Of a stretch of 64,000 nt of DNA, positions 17,145 through 25,490 are shown piece by piece. The DNA comes from VBDM01 sp041496705. Lineage in GTDB: Bacteria > Pseudomonadota > Gammaproteobacteria > Burkholderiales > SG8-39. The notes below the pieces were generated by a model that was not told where the DNA came from, made no database searches, and saw only the letters and a list, made by a program, of their open reading frames with translations. Each line of letters starts with the position of its first letter. Positions within the stretch are counted from its first letter, which is position 1. The DNA is taken from positions 48,284-112,283 of the forward strand of contig JBGQFD010000001.1 in the NCBI GenBank assembly GCA_041496705.1. The letters run 5' to 3'. The translations under genes were made by a program, and so were the position numbers.

Positions 17145-19166
17145 ATGGACGTGGCGCCGCTTTCAGGTTCGCTGCTCGTCGCGGTTGCGTGGCTCGCGAT
17201 TGCGGCGCTGGGGCTGGTACCCGCCGGCAACGCGTTCTTCGCCAGGCGGCTCGCGTTTCCGCTCGGGGCGCTCGCCGGTGTCGCGCTCGCGGCCTTCGGC
17301 CTACAGGCGGTGTGGCTGCCGGCGCAGTCCTTGACGCTGCCGCTCGGGCTGCCCGACCTGCCTTTCCATCTGCGCATCGACGCGCTCGCAGGATTCTTCC
17401 TGATGCTGCTCGGCTCGGTGTCGGCGGGCATCTCCGTGTACTCCGCGGGCTATTTCCGCGAAGAGTCCTCGGGGCGCCTCGCGCTCATCAGCCTTCAGTA
17501 CCACGTGTTTCTTGCCAGCATGGCCTTCGTGCTGCTCGCCGACGACGCCTATATGTTCATGGTGGCCTGGGAAACGATGGCGCTGTCCTCGTATTTTCTG
17601 GTCATCACCGACCACCGGCAGCCGGCGATACGCAGCGCCGGTTTCCTCTATCTGCTGATCGCGCATCTGGGAGCGATCGCGATCCTCTTGTGCTTCGGCG
17701 TGCTGCACGGCGGACGCGGCGATTACACGTTCGCCGCGCTGCGCGCCGCCCAGCTGCAGCCGGCGTGGGCGAGCGTGGCCTTCCTGCTCGCCTTCTTCGG
17801 CTTCGGCGCCAAGGCGGGGATGATCCCGCTTCACGCATGGCTGCCCGAGGCGCACCCGGCTGCGCCTTCCCCCGTCTCGGCACTGATGAGCGGCATCATG
17901 CTCAAGACCGCCATCTACGGCATGGTGCGGGTGATCTTCGACCTGATCGGAAACGTGCGCTGGGAATGGGGCATGGTGGTGCTCGCGGTCGGTGCCGGCA
18001 CGACGCTCTTCGGCGTGCTCTACGCCCTCATGCAGCACGATCTGAAACGCCTGCTCGCCTATCACTCGGTCGAGAACATCGGGATCATCCTGCTCGGCCT
18101 CGGTATGTCGATGGTGTTCATCGGCTTCGGCCATCCGGCGGCAGGTGCGCTGGGCCTGATCGCCGGGCTCTACCACACCCTCAACCACGCCGTGTTCAAG
18201 GGACTCCTCTTCCTCGGCGCGGGCTCGATCCTGCACTCGACGGGCCTGCGCAACCTGAACGACATGGGCGGCCTGATCCACAGCATGCCGAGGACCGCGT
18301 TCTACTTCCTCATCGGCGCGCTCGCGATCTCCGCGCTGCCGCCCTTGAACGGATTCGTATCCGAGTGGCTGACTTTCCAGACTGCCCTGCAAGCACCCCT
18401 CCTTCTCCAGAACAGCATCGTGCGCAGCCTGCTGCCGCTTTTCGCGGCGACTCTGGCCCTCGCCGGCGCGCTCACCGCGATGTGCTTCGTCAAGGTCTAC
18501 GGCATCGCCTTTCTCGGCCGGCCGCGCGAGCCCGCGCATCCTTCGCCTCTGCCCCACGCGGGGGACGCGGGCCTCATGGAACGCTTTGGCATGGCCTGGC
18601 TTGCGGCCGGCTGCTTCGTGCTCGGGCTATTCCCGAGCTCGTTTCTATTGATCCTGAACCGAGTCGGCGTTTCGCTGACCGGCCAGGGCTTGTCCGAGCA
18701 GGCGCTTGCCGGTTCGGGCTGGCTGTGGCTCGTGCCCACCGCGCCGGAGCAGGCCAGCTACTCGCCCGTCATCTTTCTGGTGGTGATTGTCGCCGTGACG
18801 CTGCTTGCGTTCCTGCTGGTGCGCCGCTTCTACCACGGCCGCATGCGCTTCGCCGATCCCTGGGACTGCGGCTACCCCGAGCAGACCCCGCGCATGCAGG
18901 ACACGGCGGACGCTTTCGGCCAGCCGATCCGCCACGTCTTTGGCCCGATCTACCGCATGGACCGCAGGCTCCCCGGTCCCGACGACGCCGCGCCGAGATA
19001 CGTGCTCAAAGTCGAAGACCGCCATTGGTATTGGCTCTACCTGCCCGTGGCGCGTGCGGCCGAATTCGTCTCGTCGAAGATCGCCCTGCTGCAGCAAGGC
19101 CGGATCAGCATTTACCTGCTCTACAGCTTCATCACCCTGATCGCGCTGCTGGTGTTCGTGAGATGA
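17145..19166 (+). CDS. hyfB: HyfB-like antiporter subunit of an Ehr/hydrogenase-4-type complex
   Basis: Membrane subunit of 673 residues and about 14-16 helices, in the NuoL/NuoM/MrpA-type antiporter family. The core motifs DDAYMFMVAWETMALSSY, LHAWLPEAHPAAPSPVSALMSG, LKRLLAYHSVENIG and LYHTLNHAVFKGLLFLGAG carry the conserved Glu, Lys and His residues of the proton channel. It matches HyfB/HycC of hydrogenase-4 and formate hydrogenlyase. It begins two bases after metG and opens a compact six-gene run (hyfB, C, E, F, G, I order). The complex probably moves protons or sodium; its electron donor and acceptor are not evident. Confidence 0.88.
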   Translation: MDVAPLSGSLLVAVAWLAIAALGLVPAGNAFFARRLAFPLGALAGVALAAFGLQAVWLPAQSLTLPLGLPDLPFHLRIDALAGFFLMLLGSVSAGISVYSAGYFREESSGRLALISLQYHVFLASMAFVLLADDAYMFMVAWETMALSSYFLVITDHRQPAIRSAGFLYLLIAHLGAIAILLCFGVLHGGRGDYTFAALRAAQLQPAWASVAFLLAFFGFGAKAGMIPLHAWLPEAHPAAPSPVSALMSGIMLKTAIYGMVRVIFDLIGNVRWEWGMVVLAVGAGTTLFGVLYALMQHDLKRLLAYHSVENIGIILLGLGMSMVFIGFGHPAAGALGLIAGLYHTLNHAVFKGLLFLGAGSILHSTGLRNLNDMGGLIHSMPRTAFYFLIGALAISALPPLNGFVSEWLTFQTALQAPLLLQNSIVRSLLPLFAATLALAGALTAMCFVKVYGIAFLGRPREPAHPSPLPHAGDAGLMERFGMAWLAAGCFVLGLFPSSFLLILNRVGVSLTGQGLSEQALAGSGWLWLVPTAPEQASYSPVIFLVVIVAVTLLAFLLVRRFYHGRMRFADPWDCGYPEQTPRMQDTADAFGQPIRHVFGPIYRMDRRLPGPDDAAPRYVLKVEDRHWYWLYLPVARAAEFVSSKIALLQQGRISIYLLYSFITLIALLVFVR

Positions 19167-19176
19167 GCTGCGCAAG

Positions 19177-20127
19177 ATGAACTACGGGGCTGCAAGCGCG
19201 TTCCAGATCCTGCAGTCGGTGTTCGTGGTGCTCGCCGCGCCGCTGCTCATGGGCTGGGTCAATCAGTGCCGCGCCTGGCTGCAGAACCGATCGGCGCCGA
19301 GCCTGCTGCTGCCGTACTGGACGCTGGCGAAGCTGTTCCACAAGGACGCCGTGTTCGCACGCAACGCCTCGCCGATTTTTCGATGGACGCCCTACATTCT
19401 GTTCGGCTGCATGTGGCTCGCCGCGGGCATCGTGCCGGTACTGGCGACCGGCCTGCCCTTCGCGCCCGCCGCGGACATCATCGCGCTCGTCGGAGTGTTC
19501 GCGCTCGCGCGAGTGTTCTCCGCGCTCGCCGCCATGGACATCGGCACCTCGTTCGGCGGACTGGGCGCCCGGCGCGAAATGCTGATCGGTTTTCTCGCCG
19601 AGCCGGCGATGCTGATGACGCTGTTCACCGCGGCCTTCATTTCCGGCTCCACCCAGCTCACTACCATCGTGGACACGCTCGGACACCGCGAGTTCGCGCT
19701 CCACCCGAGCCTCGCCTTCGCGGCGGTCGCCTTCCTCATGGTGCTGCTCGCCGAGAACGCGCGCATCCCGATTGACAATCCGACTACTCACCTCGAGCTC
19801 ACCATGGTGCACGAGGCGCTGATTCTCGAGTACTCGGCGCGGCATCTTGCGCTGATCGAATGGGCGGTCGCGATCAAGCTCTTCGCCTACATCACCATCG
19901 GCATTGCGCTCTTCGTCCCCTGGGGCATCGCCGAGGCCGGCGACTGGATGGCGCTGCCGCTGGCGGTCGCGGCGCTCCTGATCAAGCTCGCCCTGGCCGG
20001 CGCCGGGCTGGCACTGATCGAAGCAGTGCTCGCCAAGCTGCGGCTCTTCCTCGCCCCCGAGTTCCTGTCCACCGCGTTCCTGCTGGCGGTGCTGGGCATG
20101 CTCACGCACTTTCTGGTTCAAGGCTGA
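19177..20127 (+). CDS. hyfC: HyfC/NuoH-like membrane anchor subunit
   Basis: Membrane protein of 316 residues with about eight helices, homologous to NuoH/HycD/HyfC, which links the soluble arm to the antiporter subunits. Typical stretches are LLPYWTLAKLFHKDAVFARNASPIF and FGGLGARREMLIGFLAEP. The signature LLAENARIPIDNPTTHLELTMVHEAL carries the carboxylates that correspond to the quinone/proton channel of complex I. It lies 10 bases after hyfB, and hyfE starts 5 bases after its stop. Confidence 0.9.
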   Translation: MNYGAASAFQILQSVFVVLAAPLLMGWVNQCRAWLQNRSAPSLLLPYWTLAKLFHKDAVFARNASPIFRWTPYILFGCMWLAAGIVPVLATGLPFAPAADIIALVGVFALARVFSALAAMDIGTSFGGLGARREMLIGFLAEPAMLMTLFTAAFISGSTQLTTIVDTLGHREFALHPSLAFAAVAFLMVLLAENARIPIDNPTTHLELTMVHEALILEYSARHLALIEWAVAIKLFAYITIGIALFVPWGIAEAGDWMALPLAVAALLIKLALAGAGLALIEAVLAKLRLFLAPEFLSTAFLLAVLGMLTHFLVQG

Positions 20128-20132
20128 AAGAG

Positions 20133-20789
20133 ATGCCGCTCCTCGCCCAGCTCGTCAACGTTCTCGCGGCATTTCTGCTGCTGCTCGCGTTCGCCATGCT
20201 TTCCCAGCGCCGCGTCCTCACTCTGATCAAGCTCTTCGCCTGGCAGGGCGCGGCGCTCGCGTTGTCGACCGGAATCGTCGCCTGGTCGACCGGTCAGACG
20301 CACCTCTACTGGTCGGCGCTGCTGACGGTGCTGCTCAAGGTGATCCTCATCCCCTGGGTCCTGCACCGACTGATCGACCGACTGTACGTGCGCTGGGACA
20401 TCGAGACCCTGATCAACATTCCGACCACGATGCTGATCGGCATCGGGCTGGTGATCTTCGCCTTCGCTCTTGCCGCCCCGATCTCGCAGATGGCGAGCAC
20501 ACTCACGCGCTCCACCCTGGGGATCGCGATGGCGAGCATTCTGCTCTCCTTCCTCATGATGATCGTGCGCAGAAAGGCGGTGCCGCAGGTGATCGGCTTT
20601 CTCGCGATGGAAAACGGCCTGTTCTTCGCCGCTACCAGCGCGACCTACGGAATGCCGCTTGTGGTGGAGCTCGGCGTGGCGCTCGACGTGCTGGTGGGCA
20701 CCTTCATCTTCGGCATCTTCTTCTTCCATATCCGCGAGCAGTTCGACTCCCTCGACATCCGGCATATGGAAAAGCTGAAGGAAGACTGA
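20133..20789 (+). CDS. hyfE: HyfE-like membrane subunit
   Basis: Membrane protein of 218 residues with about six to seven helices, corresponding to hydrogenase-4 component E. The C-terminal half is NuoK-like (VIGFLAMENGLFFAAT, with the conserved Glu in a membrane helix) and the end is a soluble tail (HIREQFDSLDIRHMEKLKED). The start is set at the ATG just after hyfC (20133), preceded by a weak AAGAG. It belongs to the proton-channel part of the complex. No N-terminal truncation is seen. Confidence 0.87.
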   Translation: MPLLAQLVNVLAAFLLLLAFAMLSQRRVLTLIKLFAWQGAALALSTGIVAWSTGQTHLYWSALLTVLLKVILIPWVLHRLIDRLYVRWDIETLINIPTTMLIGIGLVIFAFALAAPISQMASTLTRSTLGIAMASILLSFLMMIVRRKAVPQVIGFLAMENGLFFAATSATYGMPLVVELGVALDVLVGTFIFGIFFFHIREQFDSLDIRHMEKLKED

Positions 20790-20790
20790 G

Positions 20791-22239
20791 ATGGAAATCG
20801 CGCTTGTCCTCGGCGTCCCGCTACTCGGCGGGCTGCTACTCGCGCTCGTCGGCCACAAGCGCTGGGCGCCGGAGCTGAATGCTTTAATGAGCCTCATCGC
20901 CCTTGTCGCCGCGGCAGCGCTGACCCGTCGCGTCATCACCGACGGCCCGATGACGGCGCTGCAGGAGCAGTTCTTCGTCGATCCGTTCAACGTGTTCCTG
21001 GTGGCGCTGACGGCCTTCGTCGCCTTCACCACCGCGCTGTTCTCCCGGCCCTACATGCGCATCGAGGAGCACCACGGGCGCCTGAACGCGGCACGCTTGC
21101 GCCTCTACCACAGCATGTATCAGTTGTTTTCCTTCACCATGGTGTTGTGCCTGCTATCGAACAATGTCGGCATCCTGTGGGTGGCACTGGAGGGCGCGAC
21201 GCTCTCGACCGTGCTGCTGGTGAGCCTGTACCGCACGCCAGCGAGCCTCGAGGCGGCGTGGAAGTATTTCATTCTCTGCTCGGTCGGCATCGCGCAGGCA
21301 TTGTTCGGCGTGATTTTGCTCTATTTCGCCGCGGAAAAAGTTCTCGGCCCGGGAGGGACTTCACTCCTGTGGACGCACCTGTACGCAGTGCGCGAACAGC
21401 TCGAACCGACGGTGCTGTCGCTCGCGTTCGTGTTCCTGCTTGTCGGCTTTGGCACCAAAGTGGGCCTGGTGCCGTTGCACAACTGGCTGCCCGACGCGCA
21501 CGCCGAAGGCCCGACCCCGGTATCGGCGGTGCTCTCGGGGCTGCTCCTCAACGTTGCGCTATACGCCGTGGTGCGCAGCAAGGTCCTGGTGGACGGCGCG
21601 CTCGGGCGCAATTTCTCCGGCGGACTGATGATGGGCTTCGGCCTGCTCTCGGTCGTCGTTGCGGCGTTCTTCCTCTCCCGGCAGCGCGACATCAAACGCA
21701 TGTTCGCCTATTCGTCGGTCGAGCACATGGGCATCATGACTTTCGCCTTCGGCATGGGCGGACCGGTGGCGGCGTTCGCAGGACTCCTGCACATGACGGT
21801 GCACTCGCTCACCAAGAGCGCGATCTTCTTCACCGTCGGCCACGCCTCGCAGAAGACCGGCACGCAGAACATGGCGGACATCCGCGGGCTCATCGAGCAG
21901 AGCCCCGCGATCGGTTGGGGCCTGGTGCTCGGCAGCCTCGCCATCCTCGGCATGCCGCCCTTCGGCGTGTTCACGAGCGAGTTCATGGTGCTCACCACCG
22001 CGATGCACGAGCACCCCTGGGCGACGCCTTTCCTGCTGGTGGCGCTCGGCGTGGCGTTCGCCGCGATTTTCGGCAAGGTGCAGCCGATGGTATTCGGCGA
22101 AACCAATGCGCGCCGGCTGCCGCACGCGCCGGCGCTCATCCCGGTTTTCGTCCACCTGGGGATCGTATTGATGCTCGGACTCTACATTCCGCCCTATCTC
22201 GTCGGCTGGTATCGCCAGGCGGCGGCGCTGATCGGGTGA
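20791..22239 (+). CDS. hyfF: HyfF-like antiporter subunit
   Basis: Second antiporter-type subunit of 482 residues, about 14 helices, resembling HyfF/NuoN/MrpD. Key stretches are NVGILWVALEGATLSTVLLVSLY, LHNWLPDAHAEGPTPVSAVLSG (channel Lys/His region), IKRMFAYSSVEHMGIMTFAF and LHMTVHSLTKSAIFFTVGHAS. The two antiporter subunits (with HyfB) suggest two ion channels in the membrane arm. It starts one base after the hyfE stop, and its stop overlaps a possible GTG start of the next gene. Confidence 0.9.
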   Translation: MEIALVLGVPLLGGLLLALVGHKRWAPELNALMSLIALVAAAALTRRVITDGPMTALQEQFFVDPFNVFLVALTAFVAFTTALFSRPYMRIEEHHGRLNAARLRLYHSMYQLFSFTMVLCLLSNNVGILWVALEGATLSTVLLVSLYRTPASLEAAWKYFILCSVGIAQALFGVILLYFAAEKVLGPGGTSLLWTHLYAVREQLEPTVLSLAFVFLLVGFGTKVGLVPLHNWLPDAHAEGPTPVSAVLSGLLLNVALYAVVRSKVLVDGALGRNFSGGLMMGFGLLSVVVAAFFLSRQRDIKRMFAYSSVEHMGIMTFAFGMGGPVAAFAGLLHMTVHSLTKSAIFFTVGHASQKTGTQNMADIRGLIEQSPAIGWGLVLGSLAILGMPPFGVFTSEFMVLTTAMHEHPWATPFLLVALGVAFAAIFGKVQPMVFGETNARRLPHAPALIPVFVHLGIVLMLGLYIPPYLVGWYRQAAALIG

Positions 22240-22241
22240 TC

Positions 22242-23795
22242 GTGAACGAGACATTCAAAGAGCTGGGATTGAACGCCGCAGCGCTTCCTGGGGCGATGCC
22301 GGTGTTCTGCGCCTCGATCCCGGCCGGCGAGTTGCGCGGCATCTGCGAGCAGGCGCGCGCGCGCAAGGCGCGCCTCGTGGCGCTGTGGGGCAGCGACGAG
22401 ACGCAGCGCCATGCGGGTTTCGCGCTGCACTTCGCGTTGGCCTTCCCCGCGGGTCTCCTCTGGCTCAGCGTGCCGCTATCGCGAGAGGACCCGCGCTATC
22501 CCGGCATCGCCGACATCTATCCGAGCGCGAACCGCATGCAGCGCGCCACCGCCGACCTGCTCGGTATCCGTCCGGATGAGGGCGCCGATCCACGCAAGTG
22601 GCTGCGCCACGGCGCCTGGCCCGAGGACACCTTTCCGCTGCGCAAGAGCGTCGGTGCGGGCGCCCGCTTCCCCCAGGCGCCGGACCGCTATCCATTTGTC
22701 TCCGTCGAAGGCGAAGGCGTGCACGAGATCCCGGTCGGCCCGGTCCATGCGGGCACGATCGAGCCCGGGCATTTTCGCTTTTCCATCGTCGGCGAGAAAA
22801 TCCTGCGGCTGGAGGAGCGGCTCGGCTACAAGCACAAGGGCATCGAGAAGCTCTTCGAGTCGATGACGCTCGAAGAGGGCGCGAAGCTCTCGGGCAGGGT
22901 GAGCGGCGATTCTACGGTCGCCTATGCCTGGGCCTACGCCATGGCGGTCGAAGGGGCCACGGGAACCGCGCCGCCGAGCCGGGCGCTCGCGCTGCGCGGC
23001 GTCTTCCTCGAGCTCGAGCGCATCGCCAACCACCTCGGCGACCTCGGTTACCTCGGCAACGACGTCGCGCTGTCCTTCGGCTTTTTTCAGTTCTGGCGGC
23101 TGAAGGAAGATCTGCTGCGGACGAACGCGCGCCTGTTCGGCCACCGCTACCTGATGGACGCCGTCGTTCCCGGCGGCGTCGCGAAGGACCTGCCGCGCCC
23201 CGAGGCCGAATTCCTCACCGGCCACCTGGACAAGATCGAGCGCGAGGTCGTGACGCTCAAGGCAATCTACGACGAGCACGCGGGCGCGCAGGACCGCTTC
23301 ATCATGACAGGACAGGTGCCCCCGGAACTCGCCGAGCGCATGGGCCTCACCGGGATCGCCGGCCGCGCGAGCGGGATGACGCGCGATCTGCGCAGCGATC
23401 ATCCGATTCCGCCCTACCAGCAGATCGACCCCCGCATCGCTTCGCACACGCGCGGGGACGTCGCGGCGCGCGTATCGGTGCGCTTCGACGAGGTCTTCGA
23501 ATCGATGCGCCTGGTACGCGCGCTCGTGCAGCAGCTGCCGCCCGGCGCGATCCGCACGGCGGTCGCGGCGGCCGAAGCGGGCGGGCGCGGCCTCGGCTGG
23601 GTCGAGGGCTGGCGCGGCGAAGTGCTGATCGCGCTCGAGACCGCCGGGGCAAACCGCATCCACCGCCTGCATCCGCACGATCCTTCCTGGCAGAACTGGC
23701 CGCTCCTCGAGCACGCGGTGCACGGCAATATCGTTCCAGACTTTCCGCTCATCAACAAGTCGTTCAATCTGAGTTACAGCGGAGCAGACCTCTGA
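22242..23795 (+). CDS. hyfG: HyfG/NuoCD-like large subunit lacking the NiFe-binding cysteines
   Basis: Fused NuoC-like (1-150) and NuoD/hydrogenase-large-subunit-like (160-517) protein, cytoplasmic side of the complex. Where HycE/HyfG carry the first CxxC pair, this protein reads SGRVSGDSTVAYAWAY (about 217-232). Where the C-terminal CxxC should be, it reads HDPSWQNWPLLEHAV. The only two cysteines are in the N-terminal 35 residues. A nickel-iron centre is therefore not possible, so this is not a hydrogenase. Cysteine-free HyfG homologues define the Ehr (energy-converting hydrogenase-related) group. I use the GTG at 22242; a GTG two codons earlier (22236) overlaps the hyfF stop and is equally possible. 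Confidence 0.87.
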   Translation: MNETFKELGLNAAALPGAMPVFCASIPAGELRGICEQARARKARLVALWGSDETQRHAGFALHFALAFPAGLLWLSVPLSREDPRYPGIADIYPSANRMQRATADLLGIRPDEGADPRKWLRHGAWPEDTFPLRKSVGAGARFPQAPDRYPFVSVEGEGVHEIPVGPVHAGTIEPGHFRFSIVGEKILRLEERLGYKHKGIEKLFESMTLEEGAKLSGRVSGDSTVAYAWAYAMAVEGATGTAPPSRALALRGVFLELERIANHLGDLGYLGNDVALSFGFFQFWRLKEDLLRTNARLFGHRYLMDAVVPGGVAKDLPRPEAEFLTGHLDKIEREVVTLKAIYDEHAGAQDRFIMTGQVPPELAERMGLTGIAGRASGMTRDLRSDHPIPPYQQIDPRIASHTRGDVAARVSVRFDEVFESMRLVRALVQQLPPGAIRTAVAAAEAGGRGLGWVEGWRGEVLIALETAGANRIHRLHPHDPSWQNWPLLEHAVHGNIVPDFPLINKSFNLSYSGADL

Positions 23796-24313
23796 TGTAT
23801 CAACTCCTGAAACAGATCGCAAAGACCGGCATCGTCACCGAGCCCGCGCCGCTCCCGGATGCGGCACTGCGCGAAACCGAGCAGCGGCTGGGCGAGGTGA
23901 TCCTGCGGCACTTCGGGCGCGCGCTGGCGATCCGCCACGTAGACGCCGGATCGTGCAACGGCTGCGAACTCGAGATCCATGCGATGAACAGCCCCTACTA
24001 CAACCTCGAGCGGCTCGGCATCAAGTTCGTCGCCAGCCCGCGCCATGCCGACCTGCTGCTGGTGACCGGGCCGGTGTCGCGCCATATGGAGGTCGCGCTC
24101 AAGCGCACCTACGACGCCACACCCGATCCCAAGCTGGTCGTGGCGATCGGCGACTGTGGCTGCACGGGGGGAGTGTTTGGCGAGAGCTACGCGAGCTGCG
24201 GACGCGTGGCTAACGTGATCCCGGTGGACATCGCCGTGCCCGGCTGTCCGCCCGAACCGCTAGCGATCATGCGCGGCATCCTCACCGCGATCACCCCCGG
24301 AAAACGGCGCTAG
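23795..24313 (+). CDS. hyfI: HyfI/NuoB-like iron-sulfur subunit
   Basis: Small subunit of 172 residues that holds the [4Fe-4S] cluster nearest the active-site cavity. Cysteines are Cys54 and Cys57 (GSCNGCELEIHAM), Cys121/Cys123 (GDCGCTGG), Cys135 and Cys151 (PGCPPEPL). The first pair, one of 121/123, and 151 form the N2-type set of NuoB and group-4 hydrogenase small subunits. The cluster is therefore kept while the NiFe site of its partner is lost. No HyfA/HyfH-type ferredoxin subunit is encoded beside it, so the electron entry point is unknown. Its ATG overlaps the hyfG stop. Confidence 0.92.
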   Translation: MYQLLKQIAKTGIVTEPAPLPDAALRETEQRLGEVILRHFGRALAIRHVDAGSCNGCELEIHAMNSPYYNLERLGIKFVASPRHADLLLVTGPVSRHMEVALKRTYDATPDPKLVVAIGDCGCTGGVFGESYASCGRVANVIPVDIAVPGCPPEPLAIMRGILTAITPGKRR

Positions 24314-24318
24314 CGTCG

Positions 24319-24756
24319 ATGGAACTCTCACTCGCCTTCATCGGCTGGTTCTTCACGCTGACCTCGGCCGGCGCCGTGCTCCTTTCAGTGATCCTCATCG
24401 CCACGCTGTTCAACGCCGGCGAGCTGTCGCGGCGTTACCTCAGCTACAGCTTCTGGAACGACCTGATGCTGGGTGCAATCTGGGTGCTCGGGCTCGCGGG
24501 GGGAATCGGCGTGATCCGCCTGCAGCCCTGGGGCCGCTATCTGCTGGAGCTTTTCTGCTGGGCGCTGATCGTGCTGATGCTGCTCTCGGCCGCGAGTCGC
24601 CTGTACGCGCTGCGCCGGTCCGGGCCGGGCGACCCGCCGGTCAACTGGCTCGGTGCGATCTCCGGGGTGACGCTGATAGTCGTCCCGCTCCTCGCCATCT
24701 GCGCCGCTACGATCGTGACGCTGCGCAGCCCCGAGGCACTGAAAGCATTCTCCTAG
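24319..24756 (+). CDS. Four-helix membrane protein at the end of the hyf-like operon
   Basis: Unrecognised protein of 145 residues with four probable TM helices (about 7-29, 45-62, 72-90, 111-135) and short basic loops (SRLYALRRSGPGDPP). It starts 5 bases after the hyfI stop, so it is very likely cotranscribed. It could be an accessory membrane subunit or assembly protein of the complex. No motif suggests catalysis or metal binding. Downstream, its stop overlaps the end of a DsrE gene remnant on the other strand. Confidence 0.7.
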   Translation: MELSLAFIGWFFTLTSAGAVLLSVILIATLFNAGELSRRYLSYSFWNDLMLGAIWVLGLAGGIGVIRLQPWGRYLLELFCWALIVLMLLSAASRLYALRRSGPGDPPVNWLGAISGVTLIVVPLLAICAATIVTLRSPEALKAFS

Positions 24757-24914
24757 GGCTTGAGGTAAGCGTAACCCTCCTTTGGCTGCAGGTGCGTGGC
24801 CTGCACCACACCGGAGGGCACGAACTCGACACCAAGGATGAACTGCTCCTTCTTCAGCTTGCGGTTGCGCAGCGTGATCTCGCAGAGCTGGAACTTCACG
24901 AAACGCCGATCACT
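24753..24914 (-). pseudogene. Remnant of a DsrE-family gene (C-terminus only)
   Basis: The minus strand has a 53-codon open stretch bounded by TAA at 24915-24917 and TAG at 24753-24755. It reads KFQLCEITLRNRKLKKEQF, then LGVEFVPSGVVQATHL and QPKEGYAYLKP. This is the C-terminal third of exported DsrE-like proteins, which end in a VPSGVxEIxxLQ...GYxYLKP pattern. There is no ATG and no upstream coding part, because the acylphosphatase gene starts at 24949 on the other strand. The rest was deleted. A 48-residue product from the GTG at 24899 is conceivable but unlikely. Confidence 0.6.
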
Positions 24915-24948
24915 TTACGCGAACCGCCCAAGATTGGAAAATCCACCC

Positions 24949-25218
24949 ATGGCCAAACAGCTGAGAATTTCCGGCCACGTCCAAGGTGTGGGCTTCCGCT
25001 ACTCGTTGATGGAGGAAGCCGAACGGCTGGGCGTCACCGGCTGGGTGAGGAACCGCCGCGACAGCACGGTGGAAGCCGTGGTGGATGGTACGCCCGATAC
25101 GGTCGAGGCGATGCTCGCCTGGGCGCGCCGCGGGCCTCGCGGTGCGCGCGTGACCGACGTCGAAGTCACCGAAGTTCCGGGAAGCTTCGAGCGCTTCGAG
25201 ATGCGTCCGACCGAATAG
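24949..25218 (+). CDS. acyP: Acylphosphatase
   Basis: Cytosolic enzyme hydrolysing carboxyl-phosphate bonds such as acetyl phosphate. It is 89 residues long, the normal size. The signature HVQGVGFRYSL contains the phosphate-binding Arg17, and GWVRNRRDSTVEAVVDG contains the catalytic Asn35. It starts at the ATG at 24949; a weak purine-rich stretch precedes it. It stands alone between a gene remnant and divergently coded envelope genes. Confidence 0.95.
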   Translation: MAKQLRISGHVQGVGFRYSLMEEAERLGVTGWVRNRRDSTVEAVVDGTPDTVEAMLAWARRGPRGARVTDVEVTEVPGSFERFEMRPTE

Positions 25219-25250
25219 CGCGCACCCCCGACACCGACCGTTGCGCGAAT

Positions 25251-25490
25251 TCAGCTGCGCTGCCCCTCGCAAGCCTCCGAGTCGCGCTGGCAGGCTTCCT
25301 GGCAGGCCTGCGCGGCCGGAGCCTCGGTGGTCGTGCGCCGGCAGATCTTCATGCACGTGTCGAATGCGCCGCGGCACGTGGGGGCGCCGTCGGGCCCGGA
25401 GATGCCCCTGTAGGCGTAGTAGCCGACCGCCACGGCAATGGCGATCACGACCAGAAGACCGAACGAGCTCAGGCCCTGCTGCGAATTCAT
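25251..25490 (-). CDS. Small membrane protein with six cysteines
   Basis: Unrecognised 79-residue protein. One N-terminal TM helix (about 10-27) is followed by a short soluble tail rich in cysteine: C39, C46, C50, then C63, C67 and C74 in CRGAFDTCMKICRRT and CQEACQRDSEACEG. If the tail is periplasmic, as the single helix and position suggest, it may form disulphides or bind metal. The start ATG overlaps the stop of the upstream YCF48-like lipoprotein gene by four bases (ATGA), so the two are coupled. Confidence 0.65.
   Translation of the reverse strand: MNSQQGLSSFGLLVVIAIAVAVGYYAYRGISGPDGAPTCRGAFDTCMKICRRTTTEAPAAQACQEACQRDSEACEGQRS

Noticed and set aside
17145..24313. Functional formate hydrogenlyase or [NiFe] hydrogenase
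   Set aside because: The large subunit has no cysteine in either NiFe-binding motif, and no ferredoxin subunit or maturation genes are seen.
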